NCBI GenBank assembly: GCA_035464115.1 | Contig: DATHSN010000272.1 | Location: 1 to 38,263 of the forward strand | From: DATHSN01 sp035464115 | GTDB taxonomy: Bacteria > Actinomycetota > Acidimicrobiia > Acidimicrobiales > SKKL01 | DNA length: 38,263 nucleotides | Direction: 5' to 3' | Shown: positions 16,059 to 23,700 of the stretch, one piece after another | Position numbering within the stretch: the first letter of the stretch is position 1 | Layout of the letters: every line of letters begins with the position of its first letter | The notes under the pieces: generated by a model | Told to the model about the DNA's origin: nothing | Database searches by the model: none | What the model saw: only the letters and a program-made list of their open reading frames with translations | Program-made: the position numbers and the translations under genes

Positions 16059-16676
16059 ATGTCGCGCTACACCGGACCCAAGGCGCGCGTCTCGCGCCGG
16101 CTCGGCACCAACATCTGGGGCACCCAGGGCGAGAACAAGGCCATGGAGAAGCGCCCCTACCCGCCGGGCGAGCACGGCCGCACCCGTCGCCGCGGCAACG
16201 TCTCGGAATACCTGCTCCAGCTCCAGGAGAAGCAGAAGGCCCGCTTCACCTACGGGCTCACCGAGCGCCAGTTCCGCAACCTCTACGCCGAGGCCTCCCG
16301 CAAGGAAGGCGTCACCGGCGAGAACATGCTGCGGTTCCTCGAGCTGCGCCTCGACAACGTCGTCTACCGCGCCGGCTGGGCTGCCACCCGCCCGCAGGCC
16401 CGCCAGTTCGTGAACCACGGCCACGTCGACGTCAACGGCCGCCGGGTCGACATCCCGAGCGCGCGCGTCCGCAAGGGCGACGTCGTCACCCTGCGGGCCA
16501 AGTCCCGTGAGATGGTCGTCGTCACCTGGAACGTCGACGTGCTCGACCGCACCCCTCCCGCCTGGCTCGAGGCCGGCGACGGAGGCTTCCAGGTCACCGT
16601 GCGCGAGCTGCCCATCCGCGAGCAGATCGACGTCCCGGTGCGTGAGCAGCTCATCGTCGAGCTGTACAGCAAGTAG
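16059..16676 (+). CDS. rpsD: 30S ribosomal protein S4 (uS4), zinc-free form
   Basis: 205 residues. A primary 16S-binding protein that helps unwind mRNA; in E. coli it represses the alpha operon. It starts SRYTGPKARVSRRLG and lacks the N-terminal zinc cysteines, so it is the C- form. The S4 RNA-binding domain covers about residues 95-160 with FLELRLDNVVYRAGWA and QFVNHGHVDVNGRRVDIPS. It ends VREQLIVELYSK. A 37-nt gap leads to rpoA. Confidence 0.98.
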   Translation: MSRYTGPKARVSRRLGTNIWGTQGENKAMEKRPYPPGEHGRTRRRGNVSEYLLQLQEKQKARFTYGLTERQFRNLYAEASRKEGVTGENMLRFLELRLDNVVYRAGWAATRPQARQFVNHGHVDVNGRRVDIPSARVRKGDVVTLRAKSREMVVVTWNVDVLDRTPPAWLEAGDGGFQVTVRELPIREQIDVPVREQLIVELYSK

Positions 16677-16713
16677 TCCTCCGCCGACCGCCCAGCCCCA
16701 GAGGTACCACCTG

Positions 16714-17652
16714 ATGCTCGTGATCCAGCGACCGACGGTCGAGGCGCTCGGCGAGAGCGACGCAGACCGCGCCCTGTTCGCGATCAGCCCGCTCGAGCCC
16801 GGTTTCGGCTACACGATCGGCAACTCCCTGCGCCGCACCCTGCTGTCGTCGATCCCCGGCGCGGCCGTCACCCAGGTCCGCTTCGACGACGCCCTCCACG
16901 AGTTCGACACCATCCCCGGTGTCACCGAGGACGTCACCGATGTCATCTTGAACCTGAAGGACCTGGTGATGATCGTCCACCGCGACGAGCCCGTCACCTT
17001 GCGCCTCGACGTGCGGGGCCCGGCCGAGGTCACCGCGGCCATGATCGAGCCCAACGCCGAGGTCGACGTCCGCAACCCCGACCTGCACATCGCCACCGTG
17101 TCCGAGACCGGTCGCCTGGCGCTCGACATCACCGTCGAGCGCGGCCGCGGCTACGTGTCCGCGGAGCGCAACAAGACCAGCGCCACCATCGGCGTGATCC
17201 CGGTCGACTCCATCTTCTCGCCGGTGCGTCGCGTCACCTTCCAGGTGGAGCCCACCCGGGTCGAGCAGTCCACCGAGTTCGATCGCCTGGTGCTCGACAT
17301 CGAGACCGACGGGTCGATCACCGCCCGCGACGCCCTGGCGTCGGCGGGCGCCACGCTGCGCTCGCTCGTGCAGCTGGTCGAGGAGATGAGCGAGGCCCCG
17401 CAGGGCCTCGAGCTGAGCGAGGTCTCGGGCGCCACCAGCGGCTCGCCCGACCTCGACCTGCCCATCGAAGACCTCGACCTCTCCGAGCGCCCGCGCAACT
17501 GCCTCAAGCGCGCCCAGGTCAACACGGTGGGCGAGCTGCTCCTGAAGACCGAAGACGATCTCCTGGCCATCACCAACTTCGGCCAGAAGTCGCTCGACGA
17601 GGTCACCGCCAAGCTCGACGAGCGGGGCCTGTCGCTCCGCGGCAAGGACTGA
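16714..17652 (+). CDS. rpoA: DNA-directed RNA polymerase subunit alpha
   Basis: 312 residues, normal. The N-terminal dimerisation domain (about 1-225) has GFGYTIGNSLRRTLLSSIPG (27-46) and contains the ISPLEPG lead-in. A flexible acidic linker precedes the C-terminal DNA- and activator-binding domain (about 245-312). R259 in ERPRNCLK corresponds to the UP-element-contacting Arg of E. coli. The ATG at 16714 follows AGAGGT; an open frame upstream is the shadow of rpsD. rplQ starts 2 nt after its stop. Confidence 0.98.
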   Translation: MLVIQRPTVEALGESDADRALFAISPLEPGFGYTIGNSLRRTLLSSIPGAAVTQVRFDDALHEFDTIPGVTEDVTDVILNLKDLVMIVHRDEPVTLRLDVRGPAEVTAAMIEPNAEVDVRNPDLHIATVSETGRLALDITVERGRGYVSAERNKTSATIGVIPVDSIFSPVRRVTFQVEPTRVEQSTEFDRLVLDIETDGSITARDALASAGATLRSLVQLVEEMSEAPQGLELSEVSGATSGSPDLDLPIEDLDLSERPRNCLKRAQVNTVGELLLKTEDDLLAITNFGQKSLDEVTAKLDERGLSLRGKD

Positions 17653-17654
17653 TC

Positions 17655-18008
17655 ATGCCGGCCACCCCCCGCAAGGCGCGCCGCTTCGGCGGCAGCTCGT
17701 CCCACCAGCGGCTCATGATGGCGAACCTCGTGGCGTCGCTCATCGCCGCCGAGGGCATCGTCACCACCGAGGCCAAGGCCAAGGCGCTGCGGCCCGTCGC
17801 CGAGAAGATGATCACCAAGGCCAAGAAGGGCGGCATCCACAACCGCCGCCAGGTCGTGTCGTTCCTCGGCGACGAGGAGATGGCCGCCAAGCTGTTCGAC
17901 GAGATCGGCCCGCGCTACGCCGATCGTCCCGGTGGCTACACCCGCATCCTCAAGCTCGGCACCCGCCCCGGCGACAACGCCCCCACGGCGCGCATCGAGC
18001 TCGTCTGA
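17655..18008 (+). CDS. rplQ: 50S ribosomal protein L17 (bL17)
   Basis: 117 residues, standard. Located beside the exit tunnel on the solvent side. Signatures: RRFGGSSSHQRLMMANLVASL, TTEAKAKALRPVAEKMIT and the end GGYTRILKLGTRPGDNAPTARIEL. Last gene of the alpha operon here; a hairpin at 18013-18034 follows directly. Confidence 0.98.
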   Translation: MPATPRKARRFGGSSSHQRLMMANLVASLIAAEGIVTTEAKAKALRPVAEKMITKAKKGGIHNRRQVVSFLGDEEMAAKLFDEIGPRYADRPGGYTRILKLGTRPGDNAPTARIELV

Positions 18009-18012
18009 TCCC

Positions 18013-18034
18013 GGGGGCGGCTCGGGCCGCTCCC
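18013..18034 (+). terminator. Terminator after rplQ
   Basis: A 9-bp stem with one G-U pair (18013-18021 with 18026-18034) and a TCGG loop starts 5 nt after the rplQ stop. There is no U-tract. It separates the ribosomal operon from truA, which has its own -10 box. Confidence 0.6.
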
Positions 18035-18112
18035 TCACCCCGGCGCCCGCGCCGCTCCTCGGAGCCGGCCGGGCGCCGGTGCGCGTCCGCCGGTCTGTCG
18101 GCGCCGCGCCCG

Positions 18113-18118
18113 TAGGAT
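18113..18118 (+). promoter_or_regulatory. -10 box of truA
   Basis: TAGGAT ends 8 nt before the truA ATG, so the transcript would have a leader of only one to three bases. No good -35 is visible. Same TANNNT layout as the flavoprotein and tsaE genes. Confidence 0.5.
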
Positions 18119-18126
18119 CGGGGACG

Positions 18127-18948
18127 ATGTCCCCACCGGCCGAGGCGCCCACCTTGTTCGACGACCCCGAACCCGGCCTCGAGCCCGCCGAGCCCACCGA
18201 ACGGCTCCGTCTCGTCGTCGCGTACGACGGCGCCCCCTACCGGGGCTTCGCGGCCAACGCCGGGGTGCCCACCGTCGGGGGCACCCTCGCCGAGGCGCTG
18301 CGCACGGTGCTCGGTCACCCGGTCGAGCTCGGCGTGGCGGGGCGCACCGATGCGGGGGTGCACGCCCGGGCCAACGTGGTCCACGTCGACACCCGTCCCG
18401 GCGTCGACCTGGTGCGGCTCCAGCGCTCGCTCAACCGGTTGCTGCGACCCACCATCGCGGTGGCCGAGGTGGCGGTGGCGCCCCCCGGGTTCGACGCCCG
18501 GCACTCGGCGCGGGCCCGCACCTACCGCTACACGGTGCTGAACCGGCCGGTGCCCGACCCGCTGCGCGCCGCCACGAGCTGGCACGTCGAGGAGCCCCTC
18601 GACCTCGCCGGGATGCGCCTCGGGTGCGACCCGCTCATCGGCGAGCACGACTTCGCCTCGTTCTGCCGCCGGCCCAAGCGCCCCGACGGCGAGGAGGCGT
18701 CGCTCGTGCGCCGCGTGCGCGCCGCCGACTGGACCGATGCCGGTGACGGGGTGCTGTGGTTCGAGATCACCGCCTCGGCGTTCTGCCACCAGATGGTGCG
18801 CAGCCTGGTCGGCACGCTGGTCGACGTGGGCGTCGGCCGGCTCCACGCCGGCGACCTCATGGCGATCCTGCGGGCCCCCGACCGCCACGCCGCCGGGCGC
18901 CTCGCCCCGCCGCAGGGCCTGGTGCTGTGGTCGGTGGCCTACGGATGA
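18127..18948 (+). CDS. truA: tRNA pseudouridine(38-40) synthase TruA
   Basis: 273 residues. Converts uridines 38-40 in the tRNA anticodon arm to pseudouridine. The catalytic Asp is D75 in AGRTDAGVHA, and the conserved RTYRYTV and FCHQMVRSLVGTL motifs are present. The first ~26 residues are a Pro/Glu-rich extension before LRLVVAYDG. The 3' end overlaps the end of the convergent EamA gene by 10 bp, so no terminator can lie between them. Confidence 0.96.
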   Translation: MSPPAEAPTLFDDPEPGLEPAEPTERLRLVVAYDGAPYRGFAANAGVPTVGGTLAEALRTVLGHPVELGVAGRTDAGVHARANVVHVDTRPGVDLVRLQRSLNRLLRPTIAVAEVAVAPPGFDARHSARARTYRYTVLNRPVPDPLRAATSWHVEEPLDLAGMRLGCDPLIGEHDFASFCRRPKRPDGEEASLVRRVRAADWTDAGDGVLWFEITASAFCHQMVRSLVGTLVDVGVGRLHAGDLMAILRAPDRHAAGRLAPPQGLVLWSVAYG

Positions 18949-19862
18949 GGCAGGTCGGGTGGGGTGACGATCGGCGCCGCCGGTCGTGAGGCGTGCGCCA
19001 CCACCGCGCCGAGGGCGCCGAGCACCACCACGGCCCCCACCACCTGCAGCACCCCGACGGCCTCGCCGAGGAAGACGGCGGCGGCCGCCGACGACACCAC
19101 CGGCACGGCCAGGGTCAACATCGACGTGATGGTGAGCGGCACGTGGGCGTGGGCCCAGTTCATGAGCAGGTGCCCGGTGCCGGGGACGGCGATGAGCAGC
19201 GCGAGCCACGCGGCGTCGGTGCCGCTGGGGAGGGCGAACGACTGGCCGCTCAGCGCCACCAGGGGGGCCAGGACCAGCGCTGCCACCACCTGCGCGCCCC
19301 ACTGCAGCTCGAGGGCGCCGAGGTGGTCGCGAGCCCGCTTGGCCACCGCGAAGTAGGCGGTGAAGGCCACCACCGCGCCGACGGCGAACAGGTCGCCGCG
19401 CAGGCTCCACTGCGGCGTGCCCGACGAGCCGATCACCACGAGCACCACCCCGGCGAGCCCGAGGCCGGTGCCGGTGATCACCGCCCGGTCGGGGCGCTCG
19501 CCGAAGCGCCCGGCCAACCCCAGGGTGAGCACGGGCTGGAGCGCGCCGATGATCGTGGCGTTGGCGATGGTGGTGAGCTTCACCGCGGTGAAGAAGCAGG
19601 CGATGTTGGCCGCGAACGCCAGCCCGGCCGGTGCCGCCCGCCGCAGCACCACCAGGTCCATGCGCACGCCCCGGCTGCGCAGGATCGCCACGTAGAGCAG
19701 GGCGCTGATCCACATGCGGTGGAAGGCGAGGGCGACACCCGACAGGTCGATGTGCTTGCTGATCACCGCGCCGAAGCCCCAGGCCCCGACCGCGGCGAGC
19801 CCGGCGGCCACGCCGAGGTGCCCGCTCGACGTGGCGGCGAGGGTGGTCCGCAGGCCCCTCAC
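18939..19862 (-). CDS. EamA/DMT-family transporter
   Basis: 307 residues, about ten hydrophobic helices arranged as two EamA repeats (roughly 12-140 and 160-290). The second repeat starts around GDLFAVGAVVAFTAYFAVAKRA. Family members export amino acids or other metabolites; the substrate here is unknown. The GTG at 19862 overlaps the TGA of ilvA, so the two are translationally coupled. Pairing with a threonine/serine dehydratase hints at an amino-acid-related substrate, but this is inference only. The stop lies inside the end of truA on the opposite strand. Confidence 0.85.
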   Translation of the reverse strand: MRGLRTTLAATSSGHLGVAAGLAAVGAWGFGAVISKHIDLSGVALAFHRMWISALLYVAILRSRGVRMDLVVLRRAAPAGLAFAANIACFFTAVKLTTIANATIIGALQPVLTLGLAGRFGERPDRAVITGTGLGLAGVVLVVIGSSGTPQWSLRGDLFAVGAVVAFTAYFAVAKRARDHLGALELQWGAQVVAALVLAPLVALSGQSFALPSGTDAAWLALLIAVPGTGHLLMNWAHAHVPLTITSMLTLAVPVVSSAAAAVFLGEAVGVLQVVGAVVVLGALGAVVAHASRPAAPIVTPPDLPHP

Positions 19863-21088
19863 AGCAGGGTGACGTCGAACCCCGCGGCGCGCAGCGCGCC
19901 GAGGGCGGTGTCGCGGTGCTCGGGGTCGCGGGCGGTGACGGTGAGCTGCACCTCGACCCGGTCGACGGGGAGCGCGACCCCGGCGCGGTGGTGCTCGATG
20001 TCGATCACGTCGAGGTCGTGGGCCGCCAGCGCGGCGGTGAACCCGGCGATCGCCCCCGGGCGGTCGGTGAGCACCACCCGCACGCGCAGGAAGCGGCCGG
20101 CCGCGGTGAGGCCGTGCTCCACCAGGCGCGACAGGAGGAGCGGGTCGACGTTGCCGCCCGACAGCACGACCACCGCGGGGCGGGTCGGGTCGGGCCGCTC
20201 GTCGGCGAGCAGGGCGGCCAGCCCGACCGTGCCGGCCGGCTCCACGACGGCCTTCACCCGCTCGACGAGCAGCACGAGGGCGTGCCCGATGTGCTCCTCG
20301 CTGACGGTTCGCACCTCCGCCACGTGGGCCCGCACGTGGGCGAGGGTGAGGGCGGAGGGGCGGGCGACGGCGATGCCGTCGGCCAGGGTGGCCGCGGCGG
20401 GGACGGCCACCGGCTCGCCGGCCGCGAGCGACGCGACCATGCCCGGGACGGCCGCGGTCTGCACGCCGATCACCCGCACGTCGGGCCGGCGGGCGGCGAG
20501 CGCCACGGCCACACCCGACAGCAGGCCGCCGCCGCCCACGGGGACGAGCACGTCGGCGTCGGGGGGCACCTCGTCGGCCAGCTCGAGGCCGAGGGTGCCC
20601 TGCCCGGCGATGATGGCGGGGTCGTCGAACGGGGGGACGTAGACCGCGCCGGTGGCCTCGGCCCGCTCGAGGGCGGCGGCGATGCAGTCGTCGACGGTGC
20701 CCGACACCCGGTGGATCACCGCGCCGTAGCCACGGGTGGCGGCGACCTTCGGTGGCGGCGCCAGATCGGGCACCACCACCTCGGCGCGCAGCCCCAGGTG
20801 GCGGGCGGCGAGGGCGACACCCTGGGCGTGGTTCCCGGCCGACGCCGCCACCACCGTGGTGACCCCCTCGGGGAGGGTGGCCAGCCGGTTGAGAGCACCG
20901 CGGATCTTGAACGAGCCGGTGCGCTGCACCTGCTCCCACTTGCACCAGACCGGCCGACCGAGCAGCTCGCTCAGGTTGGCCGACGAGAGCAGGGGGGTCG
21001 GCCGCACGAGCGAGGCCACCCGCGCCGCGGCGCGCTCGATGTCGTCGATGGTGACGAGCACCGGTGCGATGGAGGTGGGGTCGGCCAC
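19859..21088 (-). CDS. ilvA: Threonine ammonia-lyase (threonine dehydratase) with ACT domain
   Basis: 409 residues from a GTG at 21088. PLP-dependent conversion of threonine to 2-oxobutanoate and ammonia; serine may also be used. The PLP lysine is K61 in TGSFKIRGA, and the phosphate-binding loop is PVGGGGLLSG near residue 182. A single ACT domain covers about 330-409 (RVRVVLTDRPGAIAGF). The ~400-residue form with one ACT domain resembles catabolic-type or short IlvA rather than the 500-residue two-ACT form, so a biosynthetic versus degradative role is open. First gene of a reverse-strand pair with the EamA transporter. Confidence 0.9.
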   Translation of the reverse strand: MADPTSIAPVLVTIDDIERAAARVASLVRPTPLLSSANLSELLGRPVWCKWEQVQRTGSFKIRGALNRLATLPEGVTTVVAASAGNHAQGVALAARHLGLRAEVVVPDLAPPPKVAATRGYGAVIHRVSGTVDDCIAAALERAEATGAVYVPPFDDPAIIAGQGTLGLELADEVPPDADVLVPVGGGGLLSGVAVALAARRPDVRVIGVQTAAVPGMVASLAAGEPVAVPAAATLADGIAVARPSALTLAHVRAHVAEVRTVSEEHIGHALVLLVERVKAVVEPAGTVGLAALLADERPDPTRPAVVVLSGGNVDPLLLSRLVEHGLTAAGRFLRVRVVLTDRPGAIAGFTAALAAHDLDVIDIEHHRAGVALPVDRVEVQLTVTARDPEHRDTALGALRAAGFDVTLL

Positions 21089-21151
21089 GAGCGCCTCGGG
21101 GGGAGTGGTGGGCTGCTGGCCCGTTCCCGCTACCTTGCCACTCGGATCACC

Positions 21152-21170
21152 CCGCCGGTTCCACCGGCGG
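21152..21170. repeat. Perfect 8-bp inverted repeat in the ilvA/rplM divergent gap
   Basis: CCGCCGGT (21152-21159) and ACCGGCGG (21163-21170) are exact reverse complements around a 3-nt loop. It sits upstream of the candidate rplM promoter and could be an operator or a hairpin; no protein can be assigned. Confidence 0.45.
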
Positions 21171-21185
21171 CGTCGCCGGCCCGGC

Positions 21186-21215
21186 TTGCTGCGGGCCCCG
21201 GGCGACCACTACCGT
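21186..21215 (+). promoter_or_regulatory. Candidate promoter of rplM-rpsI
   Basis: TTGCTG (21186-21191) and TACCGT (21210-21215) with 18-nt spacing lie in the 193-nt divergent gap before rplM, predicting a leader of about 60 nt. It is needed because ilvA and EamA run the other way. Confidence 0.5.
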
Positions 21216-21281
21216 GACGCGTCGCCCTCCGGCAGGGCGCGCCGCTCGCGCCCGCCCCACCGCTCTCCCGTAGGAAGTCCT

Positions 21282-21731
21282 GTGCGCACCTTCACCCCCC
21301 GTCCCGACGACATCCAGCGGACCTGGTACGTGGTCGATGCCGAGGACCTCGTCCTCGGCCGGGTCGCCACCGAGGTCGCCCGCATCCTGCGGGGCAAGCA
21401 CAAGCCGATCTTCGCGCCCCACGTCGACACCGGCGACCACGTCATCATCGTGAACGCCGCCAAGGTGGTGCTCACGAGCAACAAGGCCGAGACCAAGCAG
21501 GTCTGGCGCCACTCCGGCTACCCGGGCGGCATCCGCTCGCGCACCTACGCCCAGGAGCTCGCCACCCGCCCCGAGGAGGCGGTGCGCCGCACCGTCAAGG
21601 GCATGCTCCCGAAGAACCGCCTCGGCCGCCAGATGCTGCGCAAGCTGAAGGTCTACGCCGGCCCCACCCATCCGCACGCCGCGCAGAGCCCGCAGCCGCT
21701 CGTGCTCGACCACGCCCGCCGCTCCGCCTGA
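21282..21731 (+). CDS. rplM: 50S ribosomal protein L13 (uL13)
   Basis: 149 residues from a GTG with AGGAAG upstream. L13 is an early assembly protein. Signatures: TWYVVDAEDLVLGRVATEVAR, GDHVIIVNAAKVVLT, GMLPKNRLGRQML and LKVYAGPTHPHAAQSPQPL. A longer frame upstream covers the divergent promoter region and is not used. rpsI follows after 22 nt in the usual pair. Confidence 0.98.
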   Translation: MRTFTPRPDDIQRTWYVVDAEDLVLGRVATEVARILRGKHKPIFAPHVDTGDHVIIVNAAKVVLTSNKAETKQVWRHSGYPGGIRSRTYAQELATRPEEAVRRTVKGMLPKNRLGRQMLRKLKVYAGPTHPHAAQSPQPLVLDHARRSA

Positions 21732-21753
21732 TCGGCGAGGAGGACCCGTTCGC

Positions 21754-22146
21754 ATGCCCATGCCCCTCGTGCAGTCCACCGGTCGCCGCAAGGAGGCCGT
21801 CGCCCGTGTCCGGCTCCGGCCCGGCACCGGTGTCATCACCGCCAACGGTCGCCCGGTCGAGGAGTACTTCCCGACCGAGACCCACCGCATGATCCTCACC
21901 GAGCCGCTCCGGCTCACCAACACCCACGAGGTCTACGACGTCGATGCCACCATCGACGGCGGCGGCGTCACCGGGCAGGCCGGCGCGCTGCGCATGGGCA
22001 TCGCCCGTGCCCTCGTCGAGCTCGACGAGGAGCTGCGCCCCGCGCTGAAGAAGGCCGGCTTCCTGACGCGCGACGCGCGCAAGAAGGAGTCGAAGAAGTA
22101 CGGCCTCAAGAAGGCCCGCAAGGCGCCCCAGTACTCCAAGCGCTAG
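21754..22146 (+). CDS. rpsI: 30S ribosomal protein S9 (uS9)
   Basis: 130 residues. The C-terminal KKYGLKKARKAPQYSKR reaches the P-site tRNA anticodon loop. Other signatures are GRRKEAVARVRLRPGTG and the glycine-rich GGGVTGQAGALRMGIARAL. Start MPMPLVQ at the ATG 21754. A hairpin follows at 22166-22193. Confidence 0.98.
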   Translation: MPMPLVQSTGRRKEAVARVRLRPGTGVITANGRPVEEYFPTETHRMILTEPLRLTNTHEVYDVDATIDGGGVTGQAGALRMGIARALVELDEELRPALKKAGFLTRDARKKESKKYGLKKARKAPQYSKR

Positions 22147-22165
22147 TCGGCGACTCGACCCGTGG

Positions 22166-22193
22166 GCCGGCCTCCCCGCACGGTGGGGCCGGC
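22166..22193 (+). terminator. Terminator after rpsI
   Basis: Stem of 22166-22172 with 22187-22193, extended by two G-C pairs after a single bulged T, about 20 nt after the rpsI stop. No U-tract. No clear promoter for glmM could be picked in the remaining ~50 nt. Confidence 0.55.
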
Positions 22194-22241
22194 TCCGTCG
22201 CGTCCGGCGGGAATCGTGGAGATGATGACCCGAGCACAGAC

Positions 22242-23615
22242 ATGACCCTGCGGTTCGGCACCGACGGCGTGCGCGGTGTCGCCAACTCCGAGCTGACCCC
22301 CGAGCTCGCGCTCGCCCTCGGCCGCGCCGCGGCCCGGGTGCTCGACGCCCGCCGCATCGGTCGGGTCGTCATCGGGCGCGACACCCGCCGGTCGGGCCCG
22401 CTGCTCGAGGCGGCGCTCGCCGCCGGCTTCGCCGCCGAGGGGGTCGACGTCGAGGTCCTCGGCGTCGCCCCGACGCCGGCGGTGGCCTGGGTGGCCGCGG
22501 CCGACGGCACCCCCGGCGTGGTGGTCTCGGCGTCGCACAACCCGTTCCCCGACAACGGCGTGAAGCTGTTCGCCCCCGGTGGGCTCAAGCTCACCGATGC
22601 CACCGAGGCGGCGCTCGAGGCCGAGCTCGACGCGATCCTCGGCGCCGGCGCCCGTCCCGACCCCGACGCGCCCACCGGAGCCCGGGTGGGCACGATCGCC
22701 CGTGGCACCGGCGCGCTGGCGCGCTACGCGGCGGCGGTGCAGCGCTCGCTCGACGGTCGGCGTCTCGACGGCACCCGGCTGATCGTCGACTGCGCCCACG
22801 GCGCGGCGAGCGCGGTGGCGCCCGACGTGCTGCGCGCCCTCGGCGCCGAGGTCACGGTGATCCACGCCAGCCCCGACGGCCGCAACATCAACGAGGGCGC
22901 GGGGTCGACCGACACCGACGAGCTGCGTCGCGCCGTCCTCGACCAGGGCGCCGATGCCGGCGTGGCGTTCGACGGCGACGCCGACCGGATGCTCGCCGTC
23001 GACGGACGCGGACGGCTGGTCGATGGCGACCAGATCCTGGCGGTGTGCGCCATCGACCGCCACGATCGTGCGAGCCTCCCCGGCGACACGGTGGTGGTCA
23101 CGGTGATGGCCAACCTGGGGTTGCGCCGCGCCCTCGCCGAGCGCGGGGTCGGTGTGGTCGAGACCCAGGTCGGCGACCGCAACGTGCTCGAAGCCCTCGA
23201 CCGGGGCGGGTGGTCGCTGGGGGGCGAGCAGTCCGGCCACCTCATCTTCCGCGACCTCGCCACCACCGGCGACGGCCTGCTCACCGCCGTGCAGCTGCTC
23301 GACGCGGTCCGGCGCGACGGTCGTCCCCTCGCCGACCTCGTCGACGCCTCGATGACCCGCCTGCCCCAGGTGCTGCGCAACGTGCGGGTGGGCCGGGTCG
23401 ATCCCGGCATCGTCGCCGCCGTGCGCGCCGACGTCGAAGCCGTCGAGCACCGGCTGGCCGACCGGGGCCGGGTCCTCGTGCGCGCCAGCGGCACCGAGCC
23501 GGTGGTGCGGGTCATGGTCGAGGCCGACGACGCCGCCGTCGCCGAGGAGGCCACCGCCGAGCTGGTGCGCGCCGTCGAGCGGGCGGCGGGCGCCGCCGCC
23601 GGGCCTCGCCCGTAG
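22242..23615 (+). CDS. glmM: Phosphoglucosamine mutase GlmM
   Basis: 457 residues. Converts glucosamine-6-phosphate to glucosamine-1-phosphate for UDP-GlcNAc and peptidoglycan synthesis. The start RFGTDGVRGVAN, phosphoserine loop SASHNPFPDNG (active Ser S98), metal-binding FDGDADRM near 245, sugar loop GGEQSGH and phosphate-binding RASGTEPVVRVM are all present. It follows rpsI as in most actinobacteria and is directly upstream of the large GlmS-like gene, its metabolic partner. Confidence 0.97.
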   Translation: MTLRFGTDGVRGVANSELTPELALALGRAAARVLDARRIGRVVIGRDTRRSGPLLEAALAAGFAAEGVDVEVLGVAPTPAVAWVAAADGTPGVVVSASHNPFPDNGVKLFAPGGLKLTDATEAALEAELDAILGAGARPDPDAPTGARVGTIARGTGALARYAAAVQRSLDGRRLDGTRLIVDCAHGAASAVAPDVLRALGAEVTVIHASPDGRNINEGAGSTDTDELRRAVLDQGADAGVAFDGDADRMLAVDGRGRLVDGDQILAVCAIDRHDRASLPGDTVVVTVMANLGLRRALAERGVGVVETQVGDRNVLEALDRGGWSLGGEQSGHLIFRDLATTGDGLLTAVQLLDAVRRDGRPLADLVDASMTRLPQVLRNVRVGRVDPGIVAAVRADVEAVEHRLADRGRVLVRASGTEPVVRVMVEADDAAVAEEATAELVRAVERAAGAAAGPRP

Positions 23616-23618
23616 ACT
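23613..23618 (+). promoter_or_regulatory. Possible -10 box for the glmS-like gene
   Basis: TAGACT overlaps the glmM stop codon. A transcript starting near 23625 would carry the 23623-23647 stem-loop and the duplicated ribosome-binding sites. No -35 is evident, so read-through from glmM may be the main source. Confidence 0.35.
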
Positions 23619-23622
23619 GACC

Positions 23623-23647
23623 GGGCGCGAGCGGGGCGGTCGCGCCC
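23623..23647 (+). promoter_or_regulatory. Stem-loop in the glmM-glmS gap
   Basis: GGGCGCGA (23623-23630) pairs perfectly with TCGCGCCC (23640-23647) around a 9-nt G-rich loop. It begins 8 nt after the glmM stop and could attenuate or terminate. There is no U-tract. Confidence 0.45.
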
Positions 23648-23667
23648 ATCGGCGCCCCCCGGGGCAC

Positions 23668-23693
23668 CCAGACCGAGGAGCCAGACCGAGGAG
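23668..23693 (+). repeat. Tandem 13-bp repeat duplicating the ribosome-binding site
   Basis: CCAGACCGAGGAG occurs twice head to tail (23668-23680 and 23681-23693). Each copy holds GAGGAG; the second, extended to GAGGAGG, is 6 nt from the ATG at 23701 and is the likely ribosome-binding site. The first is about 20 nt away. Confidence 0.8.
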
Positions 23694-23700
23694 GTCGCCC

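Noticed and set aside
23616..23700. glmS ribozyme upstream of the GlmS-like gene
   Set aside because: The gap is only 85 nt and lacks a core long enough for that ribozyme; it holds just a simple stem and a direct repeat.
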